Assembly (NCBI GenBank): GCA_037893225.1
Contig: JAZGUH010000323.1
Span: forward strand, 2,604,001 to 2,668,000
Reading direction: 5' to 3'
Source of the DNA: Hippasteria phrygiana
Taxonomy: Eukaryota; Echinodermata; Asteroidea; Valvatida; Goniasteridae
DNA length: 64,000 nucleotides
Position 1 is the stretch's first letter. Every line of letters starts with the position of its first letter. Shown piece after piece: positions 11,386-21,943 of this stretch. The position numbers and the translations under genes are program-made. The notes beneath the pieces are model-generated. The model saw only the letters and a program-made list of their open reading frames with translations. It searched no databases and was not told the DNA's origin.

Positions 11386-12990
11386 GCGCTGCTAAGCACA
11401 CGTTTTATGCTAACCGAGCCCCCCTTAGCAAATGTTTCATTTCACGGCGACCGTATAAGCAGACGTTTTCTGCTTAAAGGGCTTAGCACACCAAAAGGCA
11501 CGCTAACCGGCCTGATTTTGTGCTAAATGCCGCCATCTTGTTTGTCGTACATGTATCGATATACAGAATTACAAACAAAAAGTATGGTTTTGCGACGGTC
11601 CCCGGCCCCCAAGAGTGTACCATGACAGGGAAAATCCCTTCGAGATGTACTCGGAAACGCAAGTGTGGGCGCGGTACCGATTTCGGCCACAAACAAACAT
11701 TGTTGTTGACTGGAATTGTCTCCGATGCCATCCATCACACAACGGAACTTAGCATGGCCCTACCACCAGTGCTGCAAGTTTGTCTAGCAATAGTGGTGAG
11801 AGACACTGTCCCAAGGGTCAGCCCACCCACGGCTGGGGGGGGGGGGGGGGGGGTGGGTGCATTGATGGTCAAAGCACTCATCCAAGTGCTCGGTAATGAA
11901 CGGAAAACAAATTAAATTCCCTGATCCCCAAAACGAGGAAAGGTTGATGAACCTAAAACAATTAGGATTGTTCGGAGTGGCTGGTAATTATAAGTTTTAA
12001 ACGAAAGACCTTTTGATTAAAGATGGTTTGTGTTATCGAACGTTTTTCCTTTGCAAATAAATAATAGCTTGGAGGGTAGATCGGGTGTGGAAGGCCAAGT
12101 TTTAATACTCACAGTAACGTCACAGTTTTCCTGATGTAATCACCTGGGGGCAATATATTATTTACTTAGTACCCCCTAGGCCGAGGGGTTAAACGAACAC
12201 AAAATCTGGATCCAAAACAGAAATAATACTAGGGTGAAAAGACAGGAAAATTGAATTTCCAATCAAGAATGTTATTAATTTATATTTACAGTTTCTCCGT
12301 GTAAGAGTTATTCAAACTTAAATAAACGACAGTCAAAAAGGGAAGTAGCTGTAGTACTGCATGGACGGATCTGTAGAATAAAATTAAAGATCCTGTAATC
12401 AGCCATGACATTGTTTTGTAAAAAAAGTTATAAGAATAAGGAAATATTTACACGAACTTGAATATACAACAAAAATGCAATCAATATTTTAATTTGATTT
12501 TATAAACATAACCCTGTAATTTACCAAGTATGAAGTATATTTCTGGAAAAGTTTGGCAAAAACCCAAATTTGCAGAATCTATAATTACTTTCAGGAATTG
12601 AACCTTAATTATTTTACCACCACACACAAGTAAAAAGGACCTTGACAGAATTGACAGTTTAAGTAGCAAGATTCACAAGCCGGGCGACAGAGGGCGCCCT
12701 TCATCGGTAGGATTAAATACAACAACTTCAATTTGGGCCTTAATGGCGTCTGACAATCATAAAACTTCAGCTTCACACATCCTACTCAGCTCTGAAATAC
12801 CTTATACTCTCGTCATTTTGTAAATCAAAATCTCTTTATCAAAGAGAGATGCAGTCTATATTCATAAAAGTAATGATCTAACGTTAGAGGTTCAATTAAA
12901 AGATAATGTGCGATCATCGCAAAAGCTGCATTTGTCACTCGTATTTCAGATTGATTATTTACAGAAACTATATACCGGCCATCTTAAATT
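11386..12990. other. Gene-free interior of the 6.4 kb insertion
   Basis: Subterminal AAGCA/TGCTTA motifs occupy 11390-11540. A 131-codon plus frame at 11520-11915 has no recognised domain and reads across a G-run (about 11836-11855), so I do not call it. The rest is AT-rich and featureless to me. Confidence 0.5.
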
Positions 12991-13014
12991 GTAGTAACTA
13001 GCAGTGCTGTAGTC

Positions 13015-13158
13015 GAGTCCCAGTCCCAGTCCCAGTCCCAGTCCCAGTCCCAGTCCCAGTCCCAGTCCCAGTCCCAGTCCCAGTCCCAGTCCCAGTCCCA
13101 GTCCCAGTCCCAGTCCCAGTCCCAGTCCCAGTCCCAGTCCCAGTCCCAGTCCCAGTCC
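13015..13158. repeat. (CCCAGT)n microsatellite
   Basis: About 24 copies of a 6-bp unit follow GTAACTAGCAGTGCTGTAG. The minus-strand Gly-Leu and Gly-Thr frames here are translations of the repeat. Confidence 0.95.
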
Positions 13159-13283
13159 TTTTGTGAATCTCAAGTACATGTACAGTGTTCTCGTTGACAC
13201 CGAGACAGTACACAAATACTACACAGCATGGTCAAAAAGGGTATTTATGGTAATAAGAGGCTTAGAGAGGCTTTTAGCACTTA

Positions 13284-13575
13284 TGCGCCTATCAATTGTT
13301 TCCCCCACCCCTCCCGCCCCCCCCCCCCGGGCTGCCCCACCCAAGATGTGGGAATTGTCACTTTTGAAGCTCCCTGGGGCAAAATTTTAGTGACAATCCC
13401 CGACATATATGGGTGGGGCACCCCCACATCATGGTTTTAACTTCTGATGATGGGGAAACAATGGCAAAATGAGTGACCAAAATCCCAACCCTGGGGCTTG
13501 AAAAACGTTACCAAACCCCCACATAAGACCTGGGGCAGCCCGGGGGGAGGGTGGGGGAAGCAATTGATAGGCGCA
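13284..13575. mobile_element. 292-bp MITE with TTA target duplication
   Basis: Ends TGCGCCTATCAATTG are inverted, and the TIRs extend about 45 bases through a C-rich block to GGGCTGCCCCA. TTA flanks both sides (13281-13283 and 13576-13578). The 3-bp TTA duplication fits PIF/Harbinger. Confidence 0.82.
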
Positions 13576-13578
13576 TTA

Positions 13579-14242
13579 TTGAATGACATTTAAATATAAC
13601 CTATAAATAAAGTCCATACATGACATACATATGTATGTGATTTGGGGCACATAAACACCTGCAAATATTGTCTAGTACTTTACTCAAGCGAAAAATCCCT
13701 GAAACAAATTGGATTTGCACAGTAGTTTGGGAAACTTCAAAGGAACCTTGCCGTGACACAACCTTGTGAAATTACTTTCAGCCATTATTATTTGAGATTA
13801 TAAAGAAAAACTAATGGGCTTTGTGATGATACTGAACTATCCCAGTACCTTATTCCAATTTGAAAATATGACGTCAAAGAAATAACACCTACTGCAACCG
13901 TGCAGAGAACATGTTAAAAAGGAAAAGCTTTGAACAAAAATCACGCCAATCAAAACGTGTACCGCGCACTACATTACAACTGGTATTCCGTCTTCCGTAT
14001 TCGCAAGTAATGGACGTCGAGCACCTGCCACATGACGTTGCGGCTCGACTGGCAACTACACGGCCACCGCGCCTTCGCGCATGCATGCAGCGCATTCGAT
14101 CGCACACGCACGTACGTAGGGCGAGCAAACGGCGAATTCATGCCATGTTTAATCCGGGACAGTCTCCGCGCGTCGCTGTTGGACCGACGTCTCGTCAGGC
14201 AAACCGTCCATACCTCACGTACTGAGCTCGTATACGTGTACT
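13579..14242. other. Gene-free stretch in the 6.4 kb insertion
   Basis: The second half is GC-richer and open in several frames (13889-14240), but none shows a motif and the frames contradict each other. I see no RNA gene. Confidence 0.45.
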
Positions 14243-14316
14243 CAACCTCGTCCCCTGGGTCTACTTTCATCCTCGTTCTGGAAGCGTATTGCTCGAACAC
14301 TATGGGGACGAGGTTG
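14243..14316. mobile_element. 74-bp MITE with CAACCTCGT ends and 9-bp TSD
   Basis: The ends CAACCTCGTCCCC and GGGGACGAGGTTG are inverted. The flanks ACGTGTACT (14234-14242) and ACGCGTACT (14317-14325) form a 9-bp duplication with one mismatch. The TIR matches that of the 1,087-bp element at 40059-41145, so this is a minimal member of that family. Confidence 0.75.
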
Positions 14317-14439
14317 ACGCGTACTGCACTACCGAATTAAGTACACGTGTGTGCAGGCTACTGACGGGATTTGCGAACTAAAAACACTCCGACTTCGTTA
14401 CAAAATTGCGGTAAAATTTAAGGCCGGACTCGGGCCGAG

Positions 14440-14560
14440 TCCTCGAGCTGGTCGAGTCCTTATTGTCCGAGTCAGAGTCAGAGTCCGAGTCCGAGTCCTG
14501 ACTGTCCGAGTCCGAGTCCGAGTCCGAGTCCGAGTCCGAGTCCGGACTCGAGTCCTCCAG
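14440..14560. repeat. (GAGTCC/GAGTCA)n microsatellite
   Basis: Hexamer arrays with an internal CCTGACTGTCC break end in GGACTCGAGTCCTCCAGCAC. The flank CAGCACTGGTAACTAGC is the inverse of the flank of the array at 13015, so the two arrays belong to one repeat type in opposite orientation. Confidence 0.88.
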
Positions 14561-14575
14561 CACTGGTAACTAGCG

Positions 14576-15699
14576 TTACAGATGGAGTAGATACGATCGG
14601 CAATCGCCATCATATTGCACACAATGTATAAACCAATATTAAATGCACTTACCGTCTGGTCTGTACAACGCTAATGCCATACGACATCTGCTGAATGATG
14701 CTTATGATCATGATATTGGACAGTCGAGAACAAATGTGACGACAGATCGGCAAACTCGGTAAGCAGAGTCAAAATTGATGCGGCAGCTTCAACAAGCGGG
14801 AAGCAAGTCAAGCCCGATGGGGTTTTTCGCGCGCCAGAGAGACTAATCAAGCGTGGAAAAATGCAATCGCCACTAAACAATAGAAACCAGACAATTCCAC
14901 AGGTGTGCAGGCATTCAGCTCGCTCAGCCTAGAACGCACCTAATAAGCCAGTTCGATGTTTCGCTCGCGCATGCGCCAACTCCCTGACGACCGGTTTTGT
15001 TTTTTTATAAACAAACCTTTCCGCACGTCTTGGACACGCGTTTTTCCATTTCAGCTTGGATTTTTTCATATTACAAGTCTAAATTTTCCAAACTTGTCGA
15101 AATGTTTGCCATCATAGGAATCCCCATTAAATAAACTATACATTTCTTTTTGAATCAGCATTTTATCGCTCAGAACAAAAAAGTTGTGATTTTTCCCGAA
15201 CCCCCGCACATTGTCCGGGCCCACCGGACGTCCAGCCCGTGAGACACGGGCACAATTGGTTCCAAATCTTGCTTCGCACAACGCAGCAACACGGAACATG
15301 CGTCGCGTACCGCGAGCCAGACTAAGTCTGGGAATGGACTTTTGACATCCACGCACAATACGAATACGGTACAGTTTCTGCCACGCAAGATGTCTCGGGG
15401 TTGTTACAAAATAATCGTTTTGCTTCTGTGACCCTACTGGTCACACTGACAAGCGTTGCTATCGTGCTGACATATGCAGGAAGGGGAGATTTGTACATAC
15501 GTGCCCAACTTTTGAGCCGTGACTTTCATTAAAGTTTTCCCGTGAAGACGACTCTCACATTGACTGCACTTTTATGTTTTTACTTTGTACACGCGGCGCG
15601 TATACGTACGTACGTATACACGTGGGTTTAATGCAAAAATTGCGGAACGAACCAATCGATAATGTATCATTTTGAGAGAGTGCAATAGGTCAATCCAGA
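14576..15699. other. Gene-free stretch in the 6.4 kb insertion
   Basis: A minus frame at 15066-15356 has no recognised domain. No TIR or RNA gene was seen. It contains an alternating ACGTACGTACGT run near 15603. Confidence 0.45.
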
Positions 15700-17295
15700 G
15701 CAGCTGGCCTACCATTTATAAACAAAAAGGGGCAAATTCTTTAGCCGGCGCAAACTGAGTCTTGGTTCAAGACGACAGTGATCGATAATGGATCGTGTGG
15801 CGTCGCGTTTATTCGTTCCATGCAGTCCGCCCTATGACGGTACGATTAGACCAACTCATGGGCTCGCACTATCGTCTTGGGAATCCTGCAAAATGTGGGC
15901 GCTGCTGTAATATGCAAATGAGTTTGTTTGTGTTAATATTCATAACATTCGAACAACATGGTGCTTCATGCAGTCGGCGACCCCATGACATATACGACAG
16001 TGTCTGGTTTGTGGGAAGAAACCGAAGATCGTATACGCGTATAGCGCTAGTACAGTTATACTAGGATCTTTGGAAGGAACAAATAACACCATCATGCAAA
16101 ACATAATTATGTCTCTGTTAAATAAACGTGAAATTTATGGTTTTTATTGGGGATATCGTTGGGATTATACTTCTCCAGTGCATCACGTTACGTGTGTGTT
16201 AAGTCACAAGTAGTACTCAAAGCACTGTCGAGAATCATAGACGCATTTTTAAAAGTTAAATTCGTACTCTGAAATTCAATATGAATTGCCACACAGGCTG
16301 GCCTTGGGTTAAGGGTATACAAGTCAGTGTTTATGATGGTTTTAAATATCCCTATAATTTGCCTGAGCCACTCTTTCCTATTTGCCCCAACCACTCTAAC
16401 CGGATGTGAGATTCGCCATGAGCCTAGAGCTGGAATTTCCAAGCTGAATTTAAACCATATATTTCATACAGGTAAATTCAAATTGGAAAGAAATACAACA
16501 GTGCAGGATTTCGTTTTTACTCTAGAGCCTGACCGCATACTCGTACTCTGATTGTAGACAGACTCAGACTGCAGGCCTCGACCGACTGCTAAAAAGGGCC
16601 TTGATCGGGGAGCGTCCGTTCTTCAGCACCTCGTCGGTCAGGCTTTATCCAAAGCCAACTTGAGAGGTTTTGTACAATATGATACTACTAGGCTCGGCTG
16701 TGACGAGTGACTTGGAAATTGGAGGCGAAGTTGTTCTTGAAATCAAAACAGAGAGGCACAGGTTGAAAAATTAAGTGTTTACCGAACCCAGTCGGAAAAC
16801 ACACCATCGAGGAAGGAGCACAAACCCTTCCTCCACGAACACACGAAACGGTCGTTTCCAGTCACAGTTGCTTGTGCGATAAATCGCGTATCGCATATCG
16901 CGCGCTCGGTATCGGAGACGTGACAATGGCTAGCCGGGCCGTGCATATTTACATGCATATTTACATTAGCCCAAGATCCCGACCCGTTAATATATTCAGG
17001 TCATCACATAATTCATATGCATGTCGTTTTGCGATCGCTGATTGGCTCCCTAGGAAAGCCTAGGGAGAAATAAAGAAAAAGTTAAACCGCTGGTGCAGGA
17101 TTCTCAAGACGATAGTGCGAGCGCTTGAGTTGGTATAATCTTACCATCAGAGGGCGCACTGCATGGAATGAATAAACGCGACGTCACACGATCCATTATC
17201 GACCACACTGTCGTATTGAACCAAGACTAGCGCAAACTATGAAGATGATGGGTGTATCAGGGTTCAAATCAGCTGGCCTAACATTTTTAATGGTT
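15700..17295. mobile_element. 1.6 kb foldback structure with about 195-bp inverted arms
   Basis: The arms 15700-15895 and 17090-17295 are complementary. Shared blocks include CAGCTGGCCTA, AGTCTTGGTTCAA, CGATAATGGATCGTGTG, CGTCGCGTTTATTC, CTCGCACTATCGTCTTG and AATCCTGCA. The loop (about 1.2 kb) has no recognisable coding frame. Exact ends and TSD are unclear. Confidence 0.72.
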
Positions 17296-17818
17296 CAAGT
17301 TAGCGAAGGGTTGAATAATACACATGTTAATATACGTCATAAACCGTACATTTTCAAGAATTTATATTTTTCAACAATAAAATACATTTCAAATTTCTGT
17401 GCAATATGTACAAATAAATAATAACTTTAAATATGAAGATAGCTATTATAGCATTTTACGTGTTAAAATAAAAACGCTCAATATTCTATTTTACCATTAA
17501 CTTGAATTGTGAAAAGCGTTCTTTGAAAAATACAACTACAGATCCATAATATTTATTAAATTTCAGGGTTCCCCAAAGTCGAAAAGGGCGAAGACTTTCG
17601 CTTTCCATCCCAGCTTCCGTCATTTTTGCAGACAACGAAAACCGTGCACGCTAGCAGACAACGCATTTATCGGATGCGCGCATGTATTTTTGTGCTAAGC
17701 TCGCATAGCATCCGTGAAAAGTTCGCCGTGAAATACGCTTACGCGTAAGCAAATTTTTCTGCTATGGTTAGCACAACAATTTGCTTAACGGTAAGCAACG
17801 CCGTGAAATTGGGCCCTG

Positions 17819-18062
17819 GACACGCACGAAAAAAAAAATGTATACAGAATAGAGCTACGCAATTTTGTAAGGCCAGTCTAGTTACCATACCTGACGAATC
17901 GGAATATTAGCGTAGTCTACCTGTTTAAAGCTAGCCGCGAACTGGGCCCGATTTCCAGCCTCGAACTCAGACCGTGTCCGAATTACTTGGCTACGGCTTG
18001 AAATTACACACGAGTCTATGGGAAGAGGCTGCAGCCGCTACCATAGACTCGTGTGTAACACC
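17819..18062. other. Inverted-arm shared flank with hairpin
   Basis: This resumes the host sequence after the 6.4 kb insertion and matches the inverse of 37759-37966 plus 39887-39912. It contains a hairpin with 18-bp arms reading TTACACACGAGTCTATGG and its complement (about 18004-18060). It ends with GTAACACC, the 8-bp TSD of MITE copy B. Confidence 0.75.
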
Positions 18063-18263
18063 CACTGGTCTCTATACACTGGATTGGCAGCGCAGCAGTG
18101 ATTGCCTATGCGTGAATTGAAGCCACCACGCGGCCATCTTGCTATATTCAAAACAATGGCCGTTTTCCAAGCTCCAGGCTTCAGCTCCGTCTCCAACTTC
18201 AGCCCATTCACAAACTGCATGCATGCTGTATGCAGTTTGGCAATGGGCTTCGCGGCCAATCCA

Positions 18264-18827
18264 GAGCAAGTTCGATCAGGGACCAATGGTTAACTAGTGG
18301 TTGGTTGGTTGGTTGGTTGGTTGGTTGGTTGGTTGGTTGGTTGGTTGGTTGGTTGGTTGGTTGGTTGGTTGGTTGGTTGGTTGGTTGGTTGGTTGGTTGG
18401 TTGGTTGGTTGGTTGGTTGGTTGGTTGGTTGGTTGGTTGGTTGGTTAAGAGAAAATGGCGGTGGCCAGTTTGTTTACGTTTTTGGACGAGTTCATAGATG
18501 AAAGCGAGACGGACGATATTTGCTCAGTATATCAACAATGTCACAAGTGGTAACGTGTGCATTATTTCGACATGTTCAAAGAAAGACAAAGTAACAAAAA
18601 AGATCGTTCACTGCTGCTGAATATTTACGTTTTTTCGCCATTTTTCTGATAACTGGTCCTCTCTGCACTGTGCTATTAAAACGGCTATTGGTAACCAGCG
18701 ATGCGACCAACCTCGGTAGGCTGGTCGCGAATCGTCGACTAGACTAGTCCAACCATCGTCGACTAGCGTGCGTTCGATCAGAGTTAGTCGAACTATGGGT
18801 AACTATAGTCCTTGATCGAACTTGCTC
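18264..18827. mobile_element. 564-bp TIR element in MITE copy B, CCA target duplication
   Basis: The ends GAGCAAGTTCGATCAGGGAC and the inverse of GAGCAAGTTCGATCAAGGAC are TIRs. CCA lies on both sides (18261-18263 and 18828-18830). Copy C has the uninterrupted site CCAATCCAGTTTATAG on its minus strand. The 3-bp TSD fits PIF/Harbinger. A 31-codon frame starting ATGGCGGTGGCC at 18455 could be a leftover N-terminus, but this is speculative. Confidence 0.8.
18299..18446. repeat. (TTGG)n microsatellite, about 37 copies
   Basis: An uninterrupted tetranucleotide array lies just inside the left TIR of the 564-bp element. Gly-Trp-Leu-Val frames across it are repeat translation. Confidence 0.97.
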
Positions 18828-18855
18828 CCAGTTTATAGAGATCAGTGGTAACACC

Positions 18856-19067
18856 CAGCCGTAGCCAAGTAATTCGGACAGGGCCTCATGCATCAGCCTC
18901 GAACTCAGCCTCGAACTCCTAAAATCTAAAACACATGTATCAAAGGGTGGTCCAAAAAGTCTTCGCTTTTGCGCTAGCCGAAGCATTATTGAGAATTCAT
19001 TTAACGAATTTCCAGAAATATCTAATCAAGATGACTACCTTTCCTTTTTCAAAGTGAACAAAGAAAC
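18856..19067. other. Shared flank of the inverted arms
   Basis: This matches the inverse of 37270-37435, including CCGTAGCCAAGTAATTCGG, CTCGAACTCAGCCTCGAAC and GAATTTCCAGAAAT. About 310 bases present in the right arm (36890-37270) are absent here, with AAATA at the join. Confidence 0.7.
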
Positions 19068-19143
19068 TGGCAGGAGCGGGATTCGAACCTGCGACCTCCG
19101 GGTTACCGTACCGGCGCTCTACCAACTGAGCTATCTTGCCAGG
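19068..19143 (-). tRNA. tRNA-like sequence, probably non-functional, part of a repeat module
   Basis: The minus strand has an A-box-like TAGCTCAGTTGGTAGAGC, a B box GGTTCGAATCC and a near-complete acceptor stem (TGGCAAG against CCTGCCA, one mismatch). The anticodon stem has one mismatch and the base before the putative anticodon is not T. Four related copies occur in the window within a longer module, so I read it as a tRNA-derived repeat and not a gene. Confidence 0.55.
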
Positions 19144-19401
19144 CCCTATGTTGGCGGTCTCCCATATTGGCAGTATCTTTGTTCGGGTGGGCGCTAGTCA
19201 GAAGTCATAAACCAAGAATGCCGTATAACCAGGGATCACACCCAATTTTACGATACAACCTGGGAAGCGACATTGTGGGGATCACTCAATGAGGATACGA
19301 CTTTTTAACTTATAATTCGTCAAACAATCCACAAGGGAAACTGACTAGGTAAATTTGAATACATTTTCAAAGTGAACAAAGAAACTGGCAGGAGCGGGAT
19401 T
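19144..19401. repeat. tRNA-module spacer, inner end of left arm
   Basis: This is the inverse of 36537-36803 at high identity. It contains TAAAATTGGGTGTGATCCC (inverted) and ends at GCAGGAGCGGGAT, half of the tRNA T-arm, where LINE-D begins. Confidence 0.75.
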
Positions 19402-21943
19402 AAGTTAATTAAGTTTATTTATCTTTTATTTTTGTATAGTACAAGTGTGTCACACACACACATTTATTTCATGTTGGCATACAATTCAATGTAAGTTGAT
19501 AATTAATAATTGATGAAGTTAATCTTCCATACAGTTAGGTTGTTATAATTTAATTAGTAATCTAATATAACAATATAATACAACAATTATCATACACTGC
19601 GATACCAACATGTAGGAAGAGCGAAGCAAGCTTTTATGCTCTCCCTATGAGGACAGAGGACAAATATATATTTCTACAAACGTCGGACAATGAGACAAAT
19701 ATTATGAGACCAAACTGTTGTGACAGTATATGTAAAATGATACAAAAATCTTTACTGGTAACAATATTCTTCTGACAAGGGACAAGAAGTCAGAACTGGA
19801 CTTAAATAGTATATGATGATAGAAATGATCTTTTCTAGTTAAATAAACGAATTGATAATTTAAGCAAAGTAATATGGACTGAGAATAAAGGAGAGGTATG
19901 TGCCAAATAATTGGACTTCGTTATTATTCTGACTGCTTTTTTTTGCAGAAGAAGAAGTTTCTGACAATGAGTGCTCGAGCTGCCCCATGAAAGAATTCCG
20001 TTATTTAAATATGATAACAACGGGAATTATACATTGTTAAAAGAATTTCTGAGGGCAGGAAAAACTTCAACCTATTCATAACACCAATGTTTTTCGATAT
20101 TTTGTTGGACAGTGTTTCTATCTGCTTATTCCACGTTAGGTTTTCATCAATATGTATTTCAAGAAATTTTAGATTTTTGACTTGATTAAGGATTTCTCCA
20201 TTCATAGTGACTGGATTTCTGCACACATATTGTTTTGTTTACTACTATATATGATATAAATTGTTTTTGATAAGTTGACTGACAGCTTATTACATAAAAG
20301 CCATTTATTTACTTTAACAAGTTCTTGGTTTACCGTCGCTACAGCAACATTAGCATCATGGTGGTTATAAAGTAAATTTGTGTCGTCAGCAGAGAGGCAG
20401 AATTAAATCAGATTACTAGACTTGGAGATATCGTTCATATAAATGATGAACAGCAATAGCCCCAGAACAGATCCCTGATGAACTCCGCATGATATTACAT
20501 CTTGCATTGAATTCGTGTTGTTATGTTACAAACTGCAATCTATTCGTCAGGTAACTTCGAAACCACTGCAATCACGAACACCAATGTATGCTAACTTATG
20601 GATTAAAATATTATGATTGACAGTATCAAATGCTTTTGACAAGTCTAAAAATATGCCAATGGAGATTTGTTTATTTTCTATAGCATTGAAAATTTGATTT
20701 AATACACTTATTATTGCTAATTCAGTAGAACGTTCACTTCTGAAACCATACTGTGAATTTGAAAGTAATCCATAAACTTTTCAAAAACTTTAGAGAACAC
20801 AGGTAAAATGGAGATTGGTCTGTAATTACTGATATCGTGTTGATTACCCTTTTTGTATATAGGTACCACCTTACCTTTTTTCAGTTTGTTTGGGAAAACC
20901 CCTGTAGTAATGGATTTATTAAAGATTGAGGCTAGTGGTTTGACTAAAGCACTCTTCGCTTCTTTAATAATAAATGATGATATATCATCCCATCCTGGGG
21001 CTTTATCTGAGGCAAGATTACAGATAACGGAAGATATTTCGTCTTCTCAGTGATTGGATTAAGAAATAGAGAATGTGGGCATCTGTCATCAAGAAACGAT
21101 TCAAAGCCTTGATCACACGTTTGCAACTCACTTGCAATCCTATTACCAATATTAACAAAATATTTATTAAAAGTGTTCGAGATATCAAGGTCGTTGTCTA
21201 TTTTTTCACCATCTTTAATAAAGTAAGTTGGAACCGATGTGTTTTTAGATTTACATAATAATGGATTAATGAGTTTCCAAGTACCTTTATGGTTATTTTT
21301 TTCTTTATGAAACTGATTTTCTAAGTACTCCTTTTTTTGCGCTTCGTATTACTTTTATGAGGTTGTTTTTATATTGTACATAAACCCTTTTGTTTTCTAC
21401 TGTGGGTCTTTTGAGATACTTATTATACATGTGATTCTTTCGCCTGATGGAATTATATATTCCCTTAGTTATCCATGTTGATGAATTTTTGTTTAAAGTA
21501 AATTCATTATAAAATAGAGGAAAATCCCTTTCATAGAAGTTGATAACAATGTCTAAGAACGTATTATAGCTATCATCAACATTATCTGAGCACAGAATAT
21601 GATCCCAGTCAGTACCGTTAATGTTAACTATTTTGAAGTCTCGTTTTGGTTTGTTTAGTTTGTTTGTACCTGTTTCTTTACACTGATCGATCCTCATAAA
21701 TACTGTTAAGTGGTCACTTATATCAGTTAGTAATATTCCCGAATTATGATTAAGCATATCATTAGTAAAGATGTTATGTATTAGCGTTGCGCTTTCACTT
21801 GTAATTCTTGTAGGTTTATTGATTAGAGGGTAAAAGGAATGTGAAGAAAGGATTTCAATAAAAGTTTGAACATTGCTATTTGTGTCACGATGAATCAGGT
21901 TAATATTGAAGTCCCCCATTAAATACAATTTTTTATTAAAGTT
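19402..21943 (-). mobile_element. LINE-D, 3' part (endonuclease end, RT, 3' UTR)
   Basis: A minus-strand CR1/L2-like LINE. Its 3' end is at 19402 and its 5' side stops at 21943, where the AACGTT foldback starts. The missing 5' part lies at 34346-36536 in the same orientation, and the two breakpoints meet inside the endonuclease, so this is one element split by about 12.4 kb of later insertions. A 3' UTR of about 430 bases ends in AT-rich sequence. Confidence 0.85.
19835..21943 (-). pseudogene. LINE-D ORF2, second half (endonuclease C-terminal part and RT)
   Basis: The minus strand from 21943 has LMGDFNINL (about 21890-21920), NKPTRITSESATLI, GILLTDISDHL (endonuclease SDH) and the linker to about 21305. 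RT blocks follow in broken frames: NYRPISILPVFSK (about 20784-20822), HQGSVLGLLL (about 20460-20490), the catalytic triplet as ADDT (about 20378-20390), and the C-terminal parts at 20005-20226 and 19835-20020 (ILSWGSSSTHCQKLLLLQKK). The residue before ADD is S instead of F/Y, and several frameshifts and stops are present. It is inactive. Confidence 0.82.

Larger units (their letters stand above)
11368..17815. mobile_element. 6.4 kb TIR insertion with 3-bp TSD (PIF/Harbinger-like ends), no transposase seen
   Basis: The ends GGCCCAATTTC...CACGGCG (left) and the inverse of GGCCCAATTTCACGGCG (right) are terminal inverted repeats, followed on each side by TGCT...AAGCA motifs. CTG precedes and follows the element (11365-11367 and 17816-17818). 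The inverted right arm has the empty site CCCACTGGACACG near 39905-39912, which proves the insertion and its boundaries. A 3-bp TSD fits PIF/Harbinger. Inside are microsatellites, two MITEs and a 1.6 kb foldback, and no frame with transposase motifs. It is either a non-autonomous element bloated by nested insertions or an unrecognised type. Confidence 0.78.
18063..18847. mobile_element. Palindromic MITE, copy B (8-bp TSD), interrupted
   Basis: Ends CACTGGTCTCTATACACTGG and TATAGAGATCAGTG are flanked by perfect GTAACACC at 18055-18062 and 18848-18855. Copy C carries the inverse of the same TSD (GGTGTTAC). Two independent insertions would not share a TSD, so B and C derive from one insertion duplicated in inverted orientation. 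Copy B is interrupted at 18264-18827. Confidence 0.88.

Noticed and set aside
11520..11915. 131-codon plus-strand frame in the 6.4 kb insertion
   Set aside because: No recognisable motif and it reads through a G homopolymer; not convincing as the missing transposase.
12955..13215. Gly-Leu and Gly-Thr repeat proteins on the minus strand
   Set aside because: Pure translation of the (CCCAGT)n microsatellite.
18230..18501. Gly-Trp-Leu-Val repeat proteins
   Set aside because: Translation of the (TTGG)n array in three frames.
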